From Streptomyces cyanogenus (GTDB taxonomy: Bacteria > Actinomycetota > Actinomycetes > Streptomycetales > Streptomycetaceae): a DNA stretch of 64,000 nucleotides. Location: NCBI RefSeq assembly GCF_017526105.1, contig NZ_CP071839.1, positions 7,416,001-7,480,000 of the forward strand, in the 5' to 3' direction. Position numbers and translations under genes: made by a program. Below are positions 1-8,115 of this stretch, in pieces (the first letter of the stretch is position 1; each line of letters opens with the position of its first letter). A model generated the notes under the pieces. The model worked only from the letters and a program-made list of their open reading frames with translations, was not told the DNA's origin and made no database searches.

Positions 1-131
1 ACCGGCGCCCGGGGAACAGGAACAGTCCCGACCACGACCAGGTCATGCGGAGTCGGTCGTAAACCGTTCGATACCCGCCGACTTGTGTTCAGGTATCCGG
101 GCCGGAGCGCCTCGTTACCAACACTCGACGT

Positions 132-665
132 GTGGTGACAATCGAGCGCGAGGGTGGCGACCGGACGATGGACGATCATGGGCGCGGGGACGGCCCGCGC
201 CCAGCGGGGGGCGGCGCGGAGCGGCTGCCGGATCCCCTGCCGTACGAAGGTGTCTGGCGGTTCACCGCGGCCGCGGTGGACGCCTCGGTCCCGCAGGCCC
301 GGCACGCGGTGCGGGACCTGCTGCTGCGCCAGGGCGTGCCGGTCTCCGACGACCTGGTGCACGGCCTGCTGCTGATCGTCTCCGAGCTGGTCACCAACGC
401 GGTCCGGCACGCGGCGCTGCTGTCGCCGGTGCTCGCCGTGGAGGTGGCCGTCGGAGCCGAATGGGTGCGGGTGTCCGTGGAAGACAACCATCCCTACCGC
501 CCCACCGCCCTGGAGGCCGACCACGGCCGGACCGGCGGCCGGGGACTGCTCCTGGTGCGCGAGGTGGCCCGGGAGGCGGGCGGGGTGGTCGACGTGGAGC
601 ACACCGCGAGCGGCGGCAAGGTGATCTGGGCCGCCCTGCCGCTCAAACCCGCGGCCCTCTCCTGA
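132..665 (+). CDS. GHKL-type ATP-binding regulatory protein (RsbW-like)
   Basis: A 177-residue single-domain ATPase of the histidine-kinase-like (GHKL) superfamily, the group of anti-sigma-factor kinases that is very abundant in Streptomyces. The N-box reads SELVTNAVRHA (about residues 84-94), the G1 aspartate is in VEDNHPYRP (about 117-125) and the G2 loop is GGRGLLLV (about 135-142). There is no phosphoacceptor histidine domain and no membrane segment, so it is probably a cytosolic protein kinase or anti-sigma switch; its partner is not encoded nearby. GTG codons at 132 and 135 and an ATG at 168 are all possible starts. It converges on idi with only 6 nt between the stop codons. Confidence 0.85.
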   Translation: MVTIEREGGDRTMDDHGRGDGPRPAGGGAERLPDPLPYEGVWRFTAAAVDASVPQARHAVRDLLLRQGVPVSDDLVHGLLLIVSELVTNAVRHAALLSPVLAVEVAVGAEWVRVSVEDNHPYRPTALEADHGRTGGRGLLLVREVAREAGGVVDVEHTASGGKVIWAALPLKPAALS

Positions 666-671
666 GGGGAC

Positions 672-1265
672 CTACCAGCCGGCGGAGGGGCCGGTCAGTT
701 CCCTGACCGCCGGGCGGGCGGCGTCCAGCACGGTCATGAACCAGGCCGAGAACGGGTCCCTGGCATGCCGCTCGGCCAGCTCGGCCGCCGTCACGAAGGC
801 GGTCTGGGCGACCTCCTCCGGGTCCGGCCCGAGCGGTGCCTGCACCAGGCCGACGAACAGATGGTTGAACTCCTGCTCCACCAGGCCCGAGGCGGGGTCC
901 GGGTGGTTGTACCGGACCGTGCCGGCCTCCGCGAGCAGCGACGGCGACACGCCAAGCTCCTCGTACGTGCGCCGGGCCGCCGCCGCGAACGGCGCCTCGC
1001 CCGGGTAGGGGTGACCGCAGCAGGTGTTGGACCACACACCGGGGGAGTGGTACTTGCCGAGCGCCCGCTGCTGGAGCAGCAGCCGGCCCCGCTCGTCGAA
1101 GAGGAACACCGAGAACGCCCGGTGCAGCTGCCCCGGCGGCTGATGGGCGGCGAGCTTCTCCGCCGTACCGATCGTCACGCCCTTCTCGTCGACCAGTTCC
1201 AGCAAAATCGCCTCTGCGGTGCCGTTCGACGAGCTGTGCGTCGCGGTGGCAGGTGTGATCGGCAT
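672..1265 (-). CDS. idi: isopentenyl-diphosphate delta-isomerase, type I (Nudix)
   Basis: Interconverts IPP and DMAPP and so sets the starter/extender ratio for isoprenoids, including the hopanoids made by the operon 10 kb away. It has the IDI-1 Nudix fold with the expected active site: H41 and H48, Cys83/His85 in TCCGHP, the YEELGV Nudix glutamates (about 101-106), and E130/E132 in LVEQEF. Two ATGs lie 6 nt apart (1271 and 1265). The AAGGA Shine-Dalgarno sits 5 nt before the ATG at 1265 and directly abuts the one at 1271, so I chose 1265, giving 197 residues, the normal size. Transcribed alone, toward the ATPase gene. Confidence 0.93.
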   Translation of the reverse strand: MPITPATATHSSSNGTAEAILLELVDEKGVTIGTAEKLAAHQPPGQLHRAFSVFLFDERGRLLLQQRALGKYHSPGVWSNTCCGHPYPGEAPFAAAARRTYEELGVSPSLLAEAGTVRYNHPDPASGLVEQEFNHLFVGLVQAPLGPDPEEVAQTAFVTAAELAERHARDPFSAWFMTVLDAARPAVRELTGPSAGW

Positions 1266-1440
1266 ACCCATCCTTCGCCTCGGTCTTCGCACCCCAAGTC
1301 TGCCGTACGAATCCGGCACTCCCGGCACGTCCACGGGTCCGCGCGCGGCGCGGCACCGGGAGTCGGACCCGGTGGATCATCGTGCCCGGCGGCCGGCGCC
1401 GGGAACCGTCCTGGGGTGCGCCGAACGGGAGTGCGTACGG

Positions 1441-2382
1441 TCAGTGGCACAGCCGCGCTTCGTGCTCCGCGTGGCCGCCCGGCTCCAGCTGGAAGGTGCA
1501 GTGCTCCACGTCGAAGTGGTCGCCCAGGCAGCCCTGCAACTCGTGCAGCATCTTCTCGTGCCCGATGGCGTTCAGCGCCTCGGAGCCGACCACCACGTGC
1601 GCCGACAGCACCGGCATGCCCGAGGTGATCGTCCAGGCGTGCAGGTCGTGGACGTCCTCCACACCGTCCAGCGCCAGGATGTGCGCACGGACCTCCGCCA
1701 TGTCGACGCCCTTCGGGGCCGCCTCCAGCAGTACGTCGAGCGTCTCGCGCAGCAGCTTCAGCGTCCGGGGCACGATCATCAGCCCGATGACCAGCGAGGC
1801 GACCGGGTCCGCCGGCTGCCAGCCGGTGGTCAGGATCACGGCCGCCGAGATCAGCACCGCCACCGAGCCCAGCGCGTCCGCGGCCACCTCCAGGAAGGCG
1901 CCGCGCACGTTCAGGCTCTCCTTCTGGCCGCGCATCAGCAGGACCAGCGAGACGGAGTTCGCGACCAGGCCGACGAGGCCGAACACGACCATCAGGCCGC
2001 CCCGGGTCGCCGCGGGCTCCACGAACCGCTGGACCGCCTCGTACAGGACGTATCCGCCGACCACGAGCAGCAGCAGGCAGTTGGCCAGGGCCGCGAGGAT
2101 CTCCGCGCGGGCGTAGCCGAAGGTGCGGTTGGTGCTCGGCGGGCGGTTCGCGAAGTGCACGGCGACCAGCGCCATGCCGAGGCCCACCGCGTCGGTCGCC
2201 ATGTGGGCCGCGTCCGCGATCAGCGCGAGCGAGTCCGCGATCAGGCCGCCGGCGATCTCGACCACCATGACCGTCAGGGTGATGCCGAGCGCGACCCGCA
2301 GCCGGCCCCGGTACGCGGCCGTGGCCGTGCCCGGGGCCGGCACGTGGGAGTGCGCGTGCCCGTGGTCGTGCCCAGCCCCCAT
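1441..2382 (-). CDS. cation diffusion facilitator family metal transporter
   Basis: A 313-residue CDF/CzcD-type metal-proton antiporter of the cytoplasmic membrane with six predicted helices. A short His-rich N-terminus (GHDHGHAHSHVP) and a C-terminal ferredoxin-like cytosolic domain are typical of zinc/cobalt exporters. Helix 2 carries the usual HMATD (H-x3-D) metal pair. Helix 5 reads FLEVAADALGS, so the second pair is E-x3-D, not the H/D-x3-D of well-studied Zn transporters, which leaves metal preference open. The downstream gene on this strand is idi, about 175 nt away. The gene upstream is galE, separated by a hairpin. Confidence 0.88.
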   Translation of the reverse strand: MGAGHDHGHAHSHVPAPGTATAAYRGRLRVALGITLTVMVVEIAGGLIADSLALIADAAHMATDAVGLGMALVAVHFANRPPSTNRTFGYARAEILAALANCLLLLVVGGYVLYEAVQRFVEPAATRGGLMVVFGLVGLVANSVSLVLLMRGQKESLNVRGAFLEVAADALGSVAVLISAAVILTTGWQPADPVASLVIGLMIVPRTLKLLRETLDVLLEAAPKGVDMAEVRAHILALDGVEDVHDLHAWTITSGMPVLSAHVVVGSEALNAIGHEKMLHELQGCLGDHFDVEHCTFQLEPGGHAEHEARLCH

Positions 2383-2475
2383 GACTACCGCCTTCCGTGT
2401 GCCTGCCCGGAGGCCAGTGAACTACGGGGCCGGGCCATGGGGCAACGCGGCACTGAACACCGTTGTCATGTGCCG

Positions 2476-2502
2476 TGACCTGCGGAAATGTTCCGCAGGT
2501 CA
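2476..2502 (-). terminator. perfect 12-bp hairpin after galE
   Basis: Arms TGACCTGCGGAA and TTCCGCAGGTCA match perfectly around an ATG triplet. The hairpin starts 14 nt beyond the galE stop codon and ends about 94 nt before the CDF start, so it most likely terminates galE transcription. There is no U-tract, as usual in Streptomyces. The 3-nt centre is tight for an RNA loop, so an operator for the CDF transporter gene remains an alternative. Confidence 0.55.
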
Positions 2503-2515
2503 GCGCGGCCCGGGC

Positions 2516-3487
2516 TCACCGGCCGTGGTGCAGACGCCAGCCCGCCCACGCCGACTCGACCATCTCCCGCACCCCGCGCCGGGCCCGCCAGCCCAGCACC
2601 TCGGCGGCCCGTTCGGCCGAGGCCACCGCACGCGGTGCGTCGCCGGGACGGCGGCCCTCCACCACGGGCTCCCGGCGGTCCCCGGTGACCTCCCCGACGA
2701 CCGAGATCAGCTCGCGCACCGAGACGCCCTCGCCCCGGCCGATGTTCAGCGTCAGATCGCCGGTCGCCTCCCCGCCGGCCAGCCGCCGGGCCGCCGCGAG
2801 GTGGGCGTCCGCGAGGTCGGCGACGTGGATGTAGTCCCGGACACAGGTGCCGTCCGGCGTCGGGTAGTCGTCACCGAAGATGCGCGGGGCCTCGCCCCGG
2901 GTGAGGCGGTCGAAGACCATCGGCACGATGTTGAACACGCCCGTGTCCGCGAGCTCCGGCGCCGCCGCGCCCGCCACGTTGAAATAACGCAGGCAGACCG
3001 TGGAGATCCCGTGCGCCCGGCCCGCCGCCCGGACCAGCCACTCGCCGGCCAGCTTGGTCTCGCCGTACGGGTTCACCGGCGCGCACGGGGTGTCCTCGGT
3101 GATCAGGTCCACGTCCGGGTTGCCGTACACGGCCGCCGACGAGGAGAACAGCAGCCGGCCGACGCCCGCCTCGGCGATCGCGTCCAGCAGGGTGGCCAGG
3201 CCGCCCACGTTCTCCCGGTAGTAGCGGGTGGGCTGCGCCACCGACTCCGCGACCTGCTTGCGGGCCGCGAGATGGACGACGCCCGTCACGCCGTACTCCG
3301 CGAAGACCCGCTTCAGCAGCGCCCCGTCCAGTGTCGAGCCCTGGACCAGCGGCACCTCGGCCGGGAGCCGCGCGGGAACGGCGGCCGACAGGTCGTCCAG
3401 CGCCACCACGCTCTCCCCGGCGCCCGCCATGGCCCGTGCCACATGCGCCCCGATGTATCCGGCTCCGCCGGTGATCAGCCACGTCAT
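2516..3487 (-). CDS. galE: UDP-glucose 4-epimerase
   Basis: Short-chain-dehydrogenase-type epimerase interconverting UDP-glucose and UDP-galactose, supplying activated galactose for glycans. The 323-residue protein begins MTWLITGGAGYIGAHV, with the GxxGxxG NAD-binding loop at residues 7-13, SSSAAVYG containing the catalytic Ser/Thr, and the NPYGETK motif with catalytic Tyr-x3-Lys. The reading frame stays open upstream, but the ATG at 3487 gives the correct family length. It is divergent from the phosphopolyol/ABC operon at 3755, so the product could feed the glycosyltransferase there; that is inference. Confidence 0.93.
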   Translation of the reverse strand: MTWLITGGAGYIGAHVARAMAGAGESVVALDDLSAAVPARLPAEVPLVQGSTLDGALLKRVFAEYGVTGVVHLAARKQVAESVAQPTRYYRENVGGLATLLDAIAEAGVGRLLFSSSAAVYGNPDVDLITEDTPCAPVNPYGETKLAGEWLVRAAGRAHGISTVCLRYFNVAGAAAPELADTGVFNIVPMVFDRLTRGEAPRIFGDDYPTPDGTCVRDYIHVADLADAHLAAARRLAGGEATGDLTLNIGRGEGVSVRELISVVGEVTGDRREPVVEGRRPGDAPRAVASAERAAEVLGWRARRGVREMVESAWAGWRLHHGR

Positions 3488-3754
3488 GGTCGTCCACCCT
3501 ATGCCGAGCCGCCCGGTGTCCCGGTTGCCCGGGTCTGCCCCATCGGTTTGTGGGCCGGGCCCCCGATCCCCGATGATGATCGCGGCAAAGGCCGGGGCAG
3601 CCCCCCCGTGGGCCGGGCCGTGAACGGCCGGTGAACGCGGCCTCCGGCCGATCCGATAGCCTCTGCCGACATGCCGCCCGGGTGCCGCAGGCAAGGGCGC
3701 CCCACCACGCAGACCACCGGCGCCCGAGCGCCGGCACCCAGGGAGTGAGTTCGG

Positions 3755-5560
3755 TTGTCGACCGCCATCGTCACCGGTCAGCCGGTCCCCGGATCGTCAC
3801 TGGAGCACGATCTGCGGTCCCTCGGCTTCGAGGTGCGGGTGGCGGCCGACGCCGCCGAGACGGAGTCCCTGCTCGCCGCCGTGCCGGCCGACCGGCGCGT
3901 GGCCCTGGTCGACTCCCGCTTCGTCGGCCACCCGCACGCGCTGCGCCTCGGCCTGACCGACCCGCGCTTCCCGCTCGCCGCCGTGCCCGGCGCCGTCACG
4001 GCCCAGCCCGCCGCCCGGCCCGCGCTCACCCGGGCCGTGGCCCGTGAGACCTCCGCCGACGGCGGCACCGGGGCAGGCAGCGGTCCGGCGCTCGCCGTGG
4101 ACAGCCTCGCCGACCGGGTCGCCACCGCGCTCGACGCCGACGGCGGCACGGTGCACCGGCCCGAGCTGGGCAGCCTGGTCGCCACGGTGCCGGCCGACCC
4201 GCAGGCCCGCAACGAGGCCCGGCAGGCCGTGGCCGCCGTCGACGACGAGGCGGTACGCCTGAAGTCGGCCGTGAAGTCCCGCGACGGCTTCTTCACCACT
4301 TTCTTCATCAGCCCGTACTCGCGCTACCTCGCGCGCTGGTGCGCCCGCCGCGGACTGACCCCGAACCAGGTCACCACGGCCTCGCTGCTCACCGCGCTGA
4401 TAGCCGCGGGCTGTGCGGCGACCGGCACCCGTGGCGGTTTCGTCGCGGCCGGTGTGCTGCTGATCGCCTCCTTCGTCCTGGACTGCACCGACGGCCAGCT
4501 GGCCCGCTACGCGCTGAAGTACTCCACCCTCGGCGCCTGGCTCGACGCCACCTTCGACCGGGCCAAGGAGTACGCCTACTACGCCGGCCTCGCCCTCGGC
4601 GCGGCCCGCGGCGGCGACGACGTGTGGGCCCTCGCCCTCGGCGCGATGGTCCTGCAGACCTGCCGGCACGTGGTGGACTTCTCCTTCAACGAGGCCAACC
4701 ACGACGCCACCGCCAACACCAGCCCCACCGCCGCACTCTCCGACAAGCTCGACAGCGTCGGCTGGACGGTCTGGCTGCGCCGCATGATCGTGCTGCCGAT
4801 CGGCGAGCGCTGGGCGCTGATCGCGGTCCTCACCGCGGCCACCACCCCGCGGATCACCTTCTACGTCCTGCTCGTCGGCTGCGCCTTCGCCGCGACGTAC
4901 ACCACGGCGGGCCGGGTGCTGCGCTCGGTGACGCGGAAGGCGCAGCGCACGGACCGGGCGGCGCGGGCACTGGCGGACCTCGCCGACAACGGCCCGCTCG
5001 CCTCGTTCGTGGCCCGGACCACCCGGGGCCGCCTCGGTTCCCCGCTGCTGGTGGCCCTGGCCGGCACGGCCGTCCTCGCGGTGTCCCTCTTCTCCGGTGT
5101 GACCTGGGCACCCGTCGCCGGTGCCCTGGTGTACGCGACCGCCGCCGGCCGGGCCCTGTACCGCCCCCTCAAGGGCGCCCTTGACTGGCTCGTCCCGCCG
5201 CTGTTCCGGTTCGCCGAATACGGCACCGTCCTGGTACTGGCGGCCGAAGCGGACGTGAACGGGGCCCTTCCTGCGGCTTTCGGCCTGGTGGCGGCCGTCG
5301 CCTACCATCACTACGACACGGTGTACCGCATCCGCGGCAACGCCGGAGCGCCGCCGGCCTGGCTGGTGCGCGCCATCGGGGGTCAGGAGGGGCGGACGCT
5401 GCTCGTCACCGCCCTGGCCGCATTGCTCACCGCTGCGCAGTTCAAGGCCGCGCTCACGGTCCTCGCCGTGGCCGTCGCCCTGGTGGTGCTCGTCGAGAGC
5501 ATCCGCTTCTGGGTGTCCGCTGGGGCGCCCGCCGTACACGACGAAGGAGAAACCGCATGA
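3755..5560 (+). CDS. CDP-alcohol phosphotransferase fused to extra N- and C-terminal domains (DUF5941-like)
   Basis: A 601-residue membrane enzyme. The central CDP-alcohol phosphotransferase domain carries the full catalytic signature: D243-x2-D246-G247-x2-A250-R251-x8-G260-x3-D264-x3-D268. It should transfer a phospho-alcohol from a CDP-activated donor. The segment just before it (KSAVKSRDGFFTTFF...GLTPNQVT) resembles the DIPP-synthase/inositol transferase entry region. Residues 1-170 look like a worn nucleotidyltransferase-type domain lacking a clear NTP-binding loop. Residues about 360-601 form a further multi-helix membrane region that I recall being named DUF5941. The TTG start at 3755 follows GGGAGTGAG. 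It is the first gene of a seven-gene operon and overlaps the next by 4 nt (ATGA). Confidence 0.8.
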   Translation: MSTAIVTGQPVPGSSLEHDLRSLGFEVRVAADAAETESLLAAVPADRRVALVDSRFVGHPHALRLGLTDPRFPLAAVPGAVTAQPAARPALTRAVARETSADGGTGAGSGPALAVDSLADRVATALDADGGTVHRPELGSLVATVPADPQARNEARQAVAAVDDEAVRLKSAVKSRDGFFTTFFISPYSRYLARWCARRGLTPNQVTTASLLTALIAAGCAATGTRGGFVAAGVLLIASFVLDCTDGQLARYALKYSTLGAWLDATFDRAKEYAYYAGLALGAARGGDDVWALALGAMVLQTCRHVVDFSFNEANHDATANTSPTAALSDKLDSVGWTVWLRRMIVLPIGERWALIAVLTAATTPRITFYVLLVGCAFAATYTTAGRVLRSVTRKAQRTDRAARALADLADNGPLASFVARTTRGRLGSPLLVALAGTAVLAVSLFSGVTWAPVAGALVYATAAGRALYRPLKGALDWLVPPLFRFAEYGTVLVLAAEADVNGALPAAFGLVAAVAYHHYDTVYRIRGNAGAPPAWLVRAIGGQEGRTLLVTALAALLTAAQFKAALTVLAVAVALVVLVESIRFWVSAGAPAVHDEGETA

Positions 5561-6309
5561 TCGGCCTCGTGCTCGCGGCCGGCGCCGGACGGCGTCTGCG
5601 CCCCTACACCGACAGCCTGCCGAAGGCGCTGGTGCCGGTGGGGCCCGCGGGCATAGAGGACTCGATCACGGTGCTGGACCTGACGCTCGGCAACTTCGCC
5701 GAGATCGGGCTGACCGAGGTCGCGATCATCGTCGGCTACCGCAAGGAGGCCGTCTACGAGCGCAAGGCGGCCCTGGAGGCCAAGTACGGCCTCAAGCTCA
5801 CCCTCATCGACAACGACAAGGCCGAGGAGTGGAACAACGCCTACTCCCTGTGGTGCGGCCGTGACGCCCTCAAGGACGGCGTGATCCTCGCCAACGGCGA
5901 CACCGTGCACCCGGTCTCCGTCGAGAAGACGCTGCTCGCGGCCCGCGGCGAGGGCAAGAAGATCATCCTCGCCCTGGACACGGTGAAGAACCTGGCCGAC
6001 GAGGAGATGAAGGTCGTCGTCGACCCCGACAAGGGCATGACGAGGATCACCAAGCTGATGGACCCGGCCGAGGCCACCGGCGAGTACATCGGCGTCACCC
6101 TGATCGAGGGCGACGCCGCGCCGGAGCTGGCCGACGCGCTGAAGACGGTCTGGGAGACCGACCCGCAGCAGTTCTACGAGCACGGCTACCAGGAACTCGT
6201 CAACCGGGGCTTCCGCATCGACGTGGCGCCGATCGGCGACGTCAAGTGGGTCGAGATCGACAACCACGACGATCTCGCCCGCGGACGGGAGATCGCGTGC
6301 CAGTACTGA
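5557..6309 (+). CDS. nucleotidyltransferase (phosphocholine/sugar-phosphate cytidylyltransferase type)
   Basis: A 250-residue GT-A-fold nucleotidyltransferase with the signature GLVLAAGAGRRLRPYT at the N-terminus and the downstream SLPKALVPV lysine loop. The short length and ILANGDT metal aspartate resemble LicC-type and inositol-1-phosphate cytidylyltransferases rather than the larger glucose-1-phosphate enzymes. Placed between two CDP-alcohol transferases, it most plausibly makes the CDP-activated polyol or amino alcohol that they use; CTP specificity is inferred from this context. It starts in the ATGA overlap with the upstream gene and runs 13 nt into the next. Confidence 0.82.
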   Translation: MIGLVLAAGAGRRLRPYTDSLPKALVPVGPAGIEDSITVLDLTLGNFAEIGLTEVAIIVGYRKEAVYERKAALEAKYGLKLTLIDNDKAEEWNNAYSLWCGRDALKDGVILANGDTVHPVSVEKTLLAARGEGKKIILALDTVKNLADEEMKVVVDPDKGMTRITKLMDPAEATGEYIGVTLIEGDAAPELADALKTVWETDPQQFYEHGYQELVNRGFRIDVAPIGDVKWVEIDNHDDLARGREIACQY

Positions 6310-7358
6310 CCCGGCTCATTCCCTCGCCGGTCGTGGTGGACATCCGCCCGGGTGCCCTCGACGACCTCGGCAGTGTCCTCGCCGACGAGCGCATCTCGCA
6401 GTCGGGCCGGCTGGCCATCGCCGTCAGCGGCGGTTCCGGTGCCCGGCTGCGCGAACGGATCGCCCCCTCTCTGCCCGGCGCCAGCTGGTACGAGGTCGGC
6501 GGCGGCACCATCGACGACGCGGTGCGGCTGGCGAGCGACATAAAGGCCGGCCACTACGACGCGGTCGTCGGCCTCGGCGGCGGGAAGATCATCGACTGCG
6601 CCAAGTTCGCGGCGGCCCGGGTCGGCCTGCCGCTGGTCGCGGTCGCCACCAACCTCGCCCACGACGGCCTGTGCTCCCCGGTCGCGACCCTGGACAACGA
6701 CGCGGGCCGCGGCTCGTACGGGGTGCCCAACCCGATCGCGGTCATCATCGACCTCGACGTGATCCGCGAGGCGCCCGTCCGGTTCGTCCGCTCCGGCATC
6801 GGCGACGCCATCTCCAACATCTCCGCGGTCGCGGACTGGGAGCTGGCGAGCCGGGTCAACGGAGAGAAGATCGACGGTCTGGCCGCCGCCATGGCCCGCC
6901 AGGCCGGCGAGGCGGTGCTCCGGCACCCCGGCGGAGTCGGCGACGACGGCTTCCTCCAGGTGCTCGCCGAGGCGCTGGTCCTCACCGGCATCGCCATGTC
7001 CGTGTCGGGCGACTCCCGCCCGTCCTCCGGCGCCTGCCACGAGATCAACCACGCCTTCGACCTGCTCTACCCCAAGCGCGCCGCCGCCCACGGCGAGCAG
7101 TGCGGCCTCGGTGCCGCCTTCGCGATGTACCTGCGCGGCGCCCACGAGGAGTCGGCGTACATGGCAGAGGTGCTGCGCCGGCACGGGCTTCCGGTGCTGC
7201 CGGAGGAGATCGGCTTCACGGTGGACGAGTTCGTCCGCGCGGTGGAGTTCGCCCCCGAGACCCGGCCCGGCCGCTACACGATCATCGAACACCTCGACCT
7301 CAAGACGAACCAGATCAAGGACATCTACGCCGACTATGTCAAGGCCATCGGTAGCTGA
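6297..7358 (+). CDS. sn-glycerol-1-phosphate dehydrogenase-like (AraM/EgsA family) oxidoreductase
   Basis: A 353-residue iron-containing-alcohol-dehydrogenase-fold protein closest in motif pattern to AraM/EgsA glycerol-1-phosphate dehydrogenases. The GLGGGKIIDCAKF nucleotide-binding segment and the LAHDGLCSP loop are present. The three metal ligands are readable: Asp in GIGDAISN, His in CHEINHAFD and His in AAHGEQCG. It would reduce dihydroxyacetone phosphate or a related ketose phosphate to a polyol 1-phosphate. The GTG at 6297 has ACGGGAG upstream and gives the correct N-terminus; the frame is open further upstream without a good ribosome site. It overlaps both neighbours (13 and 23 nt), so all are translationally coupled. 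Confidence 0.8.
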   Translation: MPVLTRLIPSPVVVDIRPGALDDLGSVLADERISQSGRLAIAVSGGSGARLRERIAPSLPGASWYEVGGGTIDDAVRLASDIKAGHYDAVVGLGGGKIIDCAKFAAARVGLPLVAVATNLAHDGLCSPVATLDNDAGRGSYGVPNPIAVIIDLDVIREAPVRFVRSGIGDAISNISAVADWELASRVNGEKIDGLAAAMARQAGEAVLRHPGGVGDDGFLQVLAEALVLTGIAMSVSGDSRPSSGACHEINHAFDLLYPKRAAAHGEQCGLGAAFAMYLRGAHEESAYMAEVLRRHGLPVLPEEIGFTVDEFVRAVEFAPETRPGRYTIIEHLDLKTNQIKDIYADYVKAIGS

Positions 7359-8115
7359 ACTCCGTCCGGTCGTCCACCCCGCGGGGGTGAAGGACCGGCG
7401 CAGCGGTGAGCACTGGGCGGGACGCCTCTACATGCGCGAGGTGTCCCTGCGCGTCGACCGCTACCTGGTGAACACCAGGGTCACGCCCAACCAGCTCACG
7501 TACCTGATGACCGTCTGCGGGGTGCTCGCGGCCCCGGCCCTGCTGGTGCCGGGGATCGCGGGCGCCGTGCTCGGTGTGGTCGCCACCCAGCTGTACCTGC
7601 TGCTGGACTGCGTCGACGGCGAGATCGCCCGCTGGAAGAAGCAGTACTCGCTCGGCGGGGTCTACCTGGACCGCGTCGGCGCCTACCTCACCGACGCGGC
7701 CGTCCTCGTCGGCCTCGGCCTGCGCGCCGCCGACCTGTGGGGCACCGGCCGTATCGACTGGCTGTGGGCCTTCCTGGGCACCCTCGCCGCGCTCGGCGCC
7801 ATCCTGATCAAGGCCGAGACCGACCTGGTCGGCGTCGCCCGCCACCAGACCGGCAGGCCGCCGGTGCAGGAGGCCGCCTCCGAGCTGCGTTCCTCCGGCA
7901 TGGCGCTGGCCCGGCGGGCCGCCTCGGCGCTCAAGTTCCACCGGCTGATCCTCGGCATCGAGGCCTCGCTGCTCATCCTGGTCCTCGCGATCGTGGACCA
8001 GGCCCGCGGCGACCTGTTCTTCACCCGCCTCGGCACGGCCGTCCTCGCCGGCATCGCGATGCTGCAGACCCTGCTGCACCTGGTGTCCATCCTCGCCTCC
8101 AGCAGGCTGAAGTGA
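7336..8115 (+). CDS. CDP-alcohol phosphatidyltransferase family protein with altered catalytic motif
   Basis: A 259-residue polytopic membrane protein, the second CDP-alcohol phosphotransferase of the operon. The signature is D91-x2-D94-G95-x2-A98-R99-x8-G108-x3-D112, but the fourth aspartate, at position 116, is alanine (GVYLDRVGAYLTD). In the family that residue is the proposed base for the acceptor hydroxyl, so catalysis or acceptor choice may differ. The next nearby aspartate is four residues on. The ATG at 7336 lies inside the end of the upstream gene (23-nt overlap), and the stop overlaps the next GTG by 4 nt. Confidence 0.85.
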   Translation: MSRPSVAELRPVVHPAGVKDRRSGEHWAGRLYMREVSLRVDRYLVNTRVTPNQLTYLMTVCGVLAAPALLVPGIAGAVLGVVATQLYLLLDCVDGEIARWKKQYSLGGVYLDRVGAYLTDAAVLVGLGLRAADLWGTGRIDWLWAFLGTLAALGAILIKAETDLVGVARHQTGRPPVQEAASELRSSGMALARRAASALKFHRLILGIEASLLILVLAIVDQARGDLFFTRLGTAVLAGIAMLQTLLHLVSILASSRLK

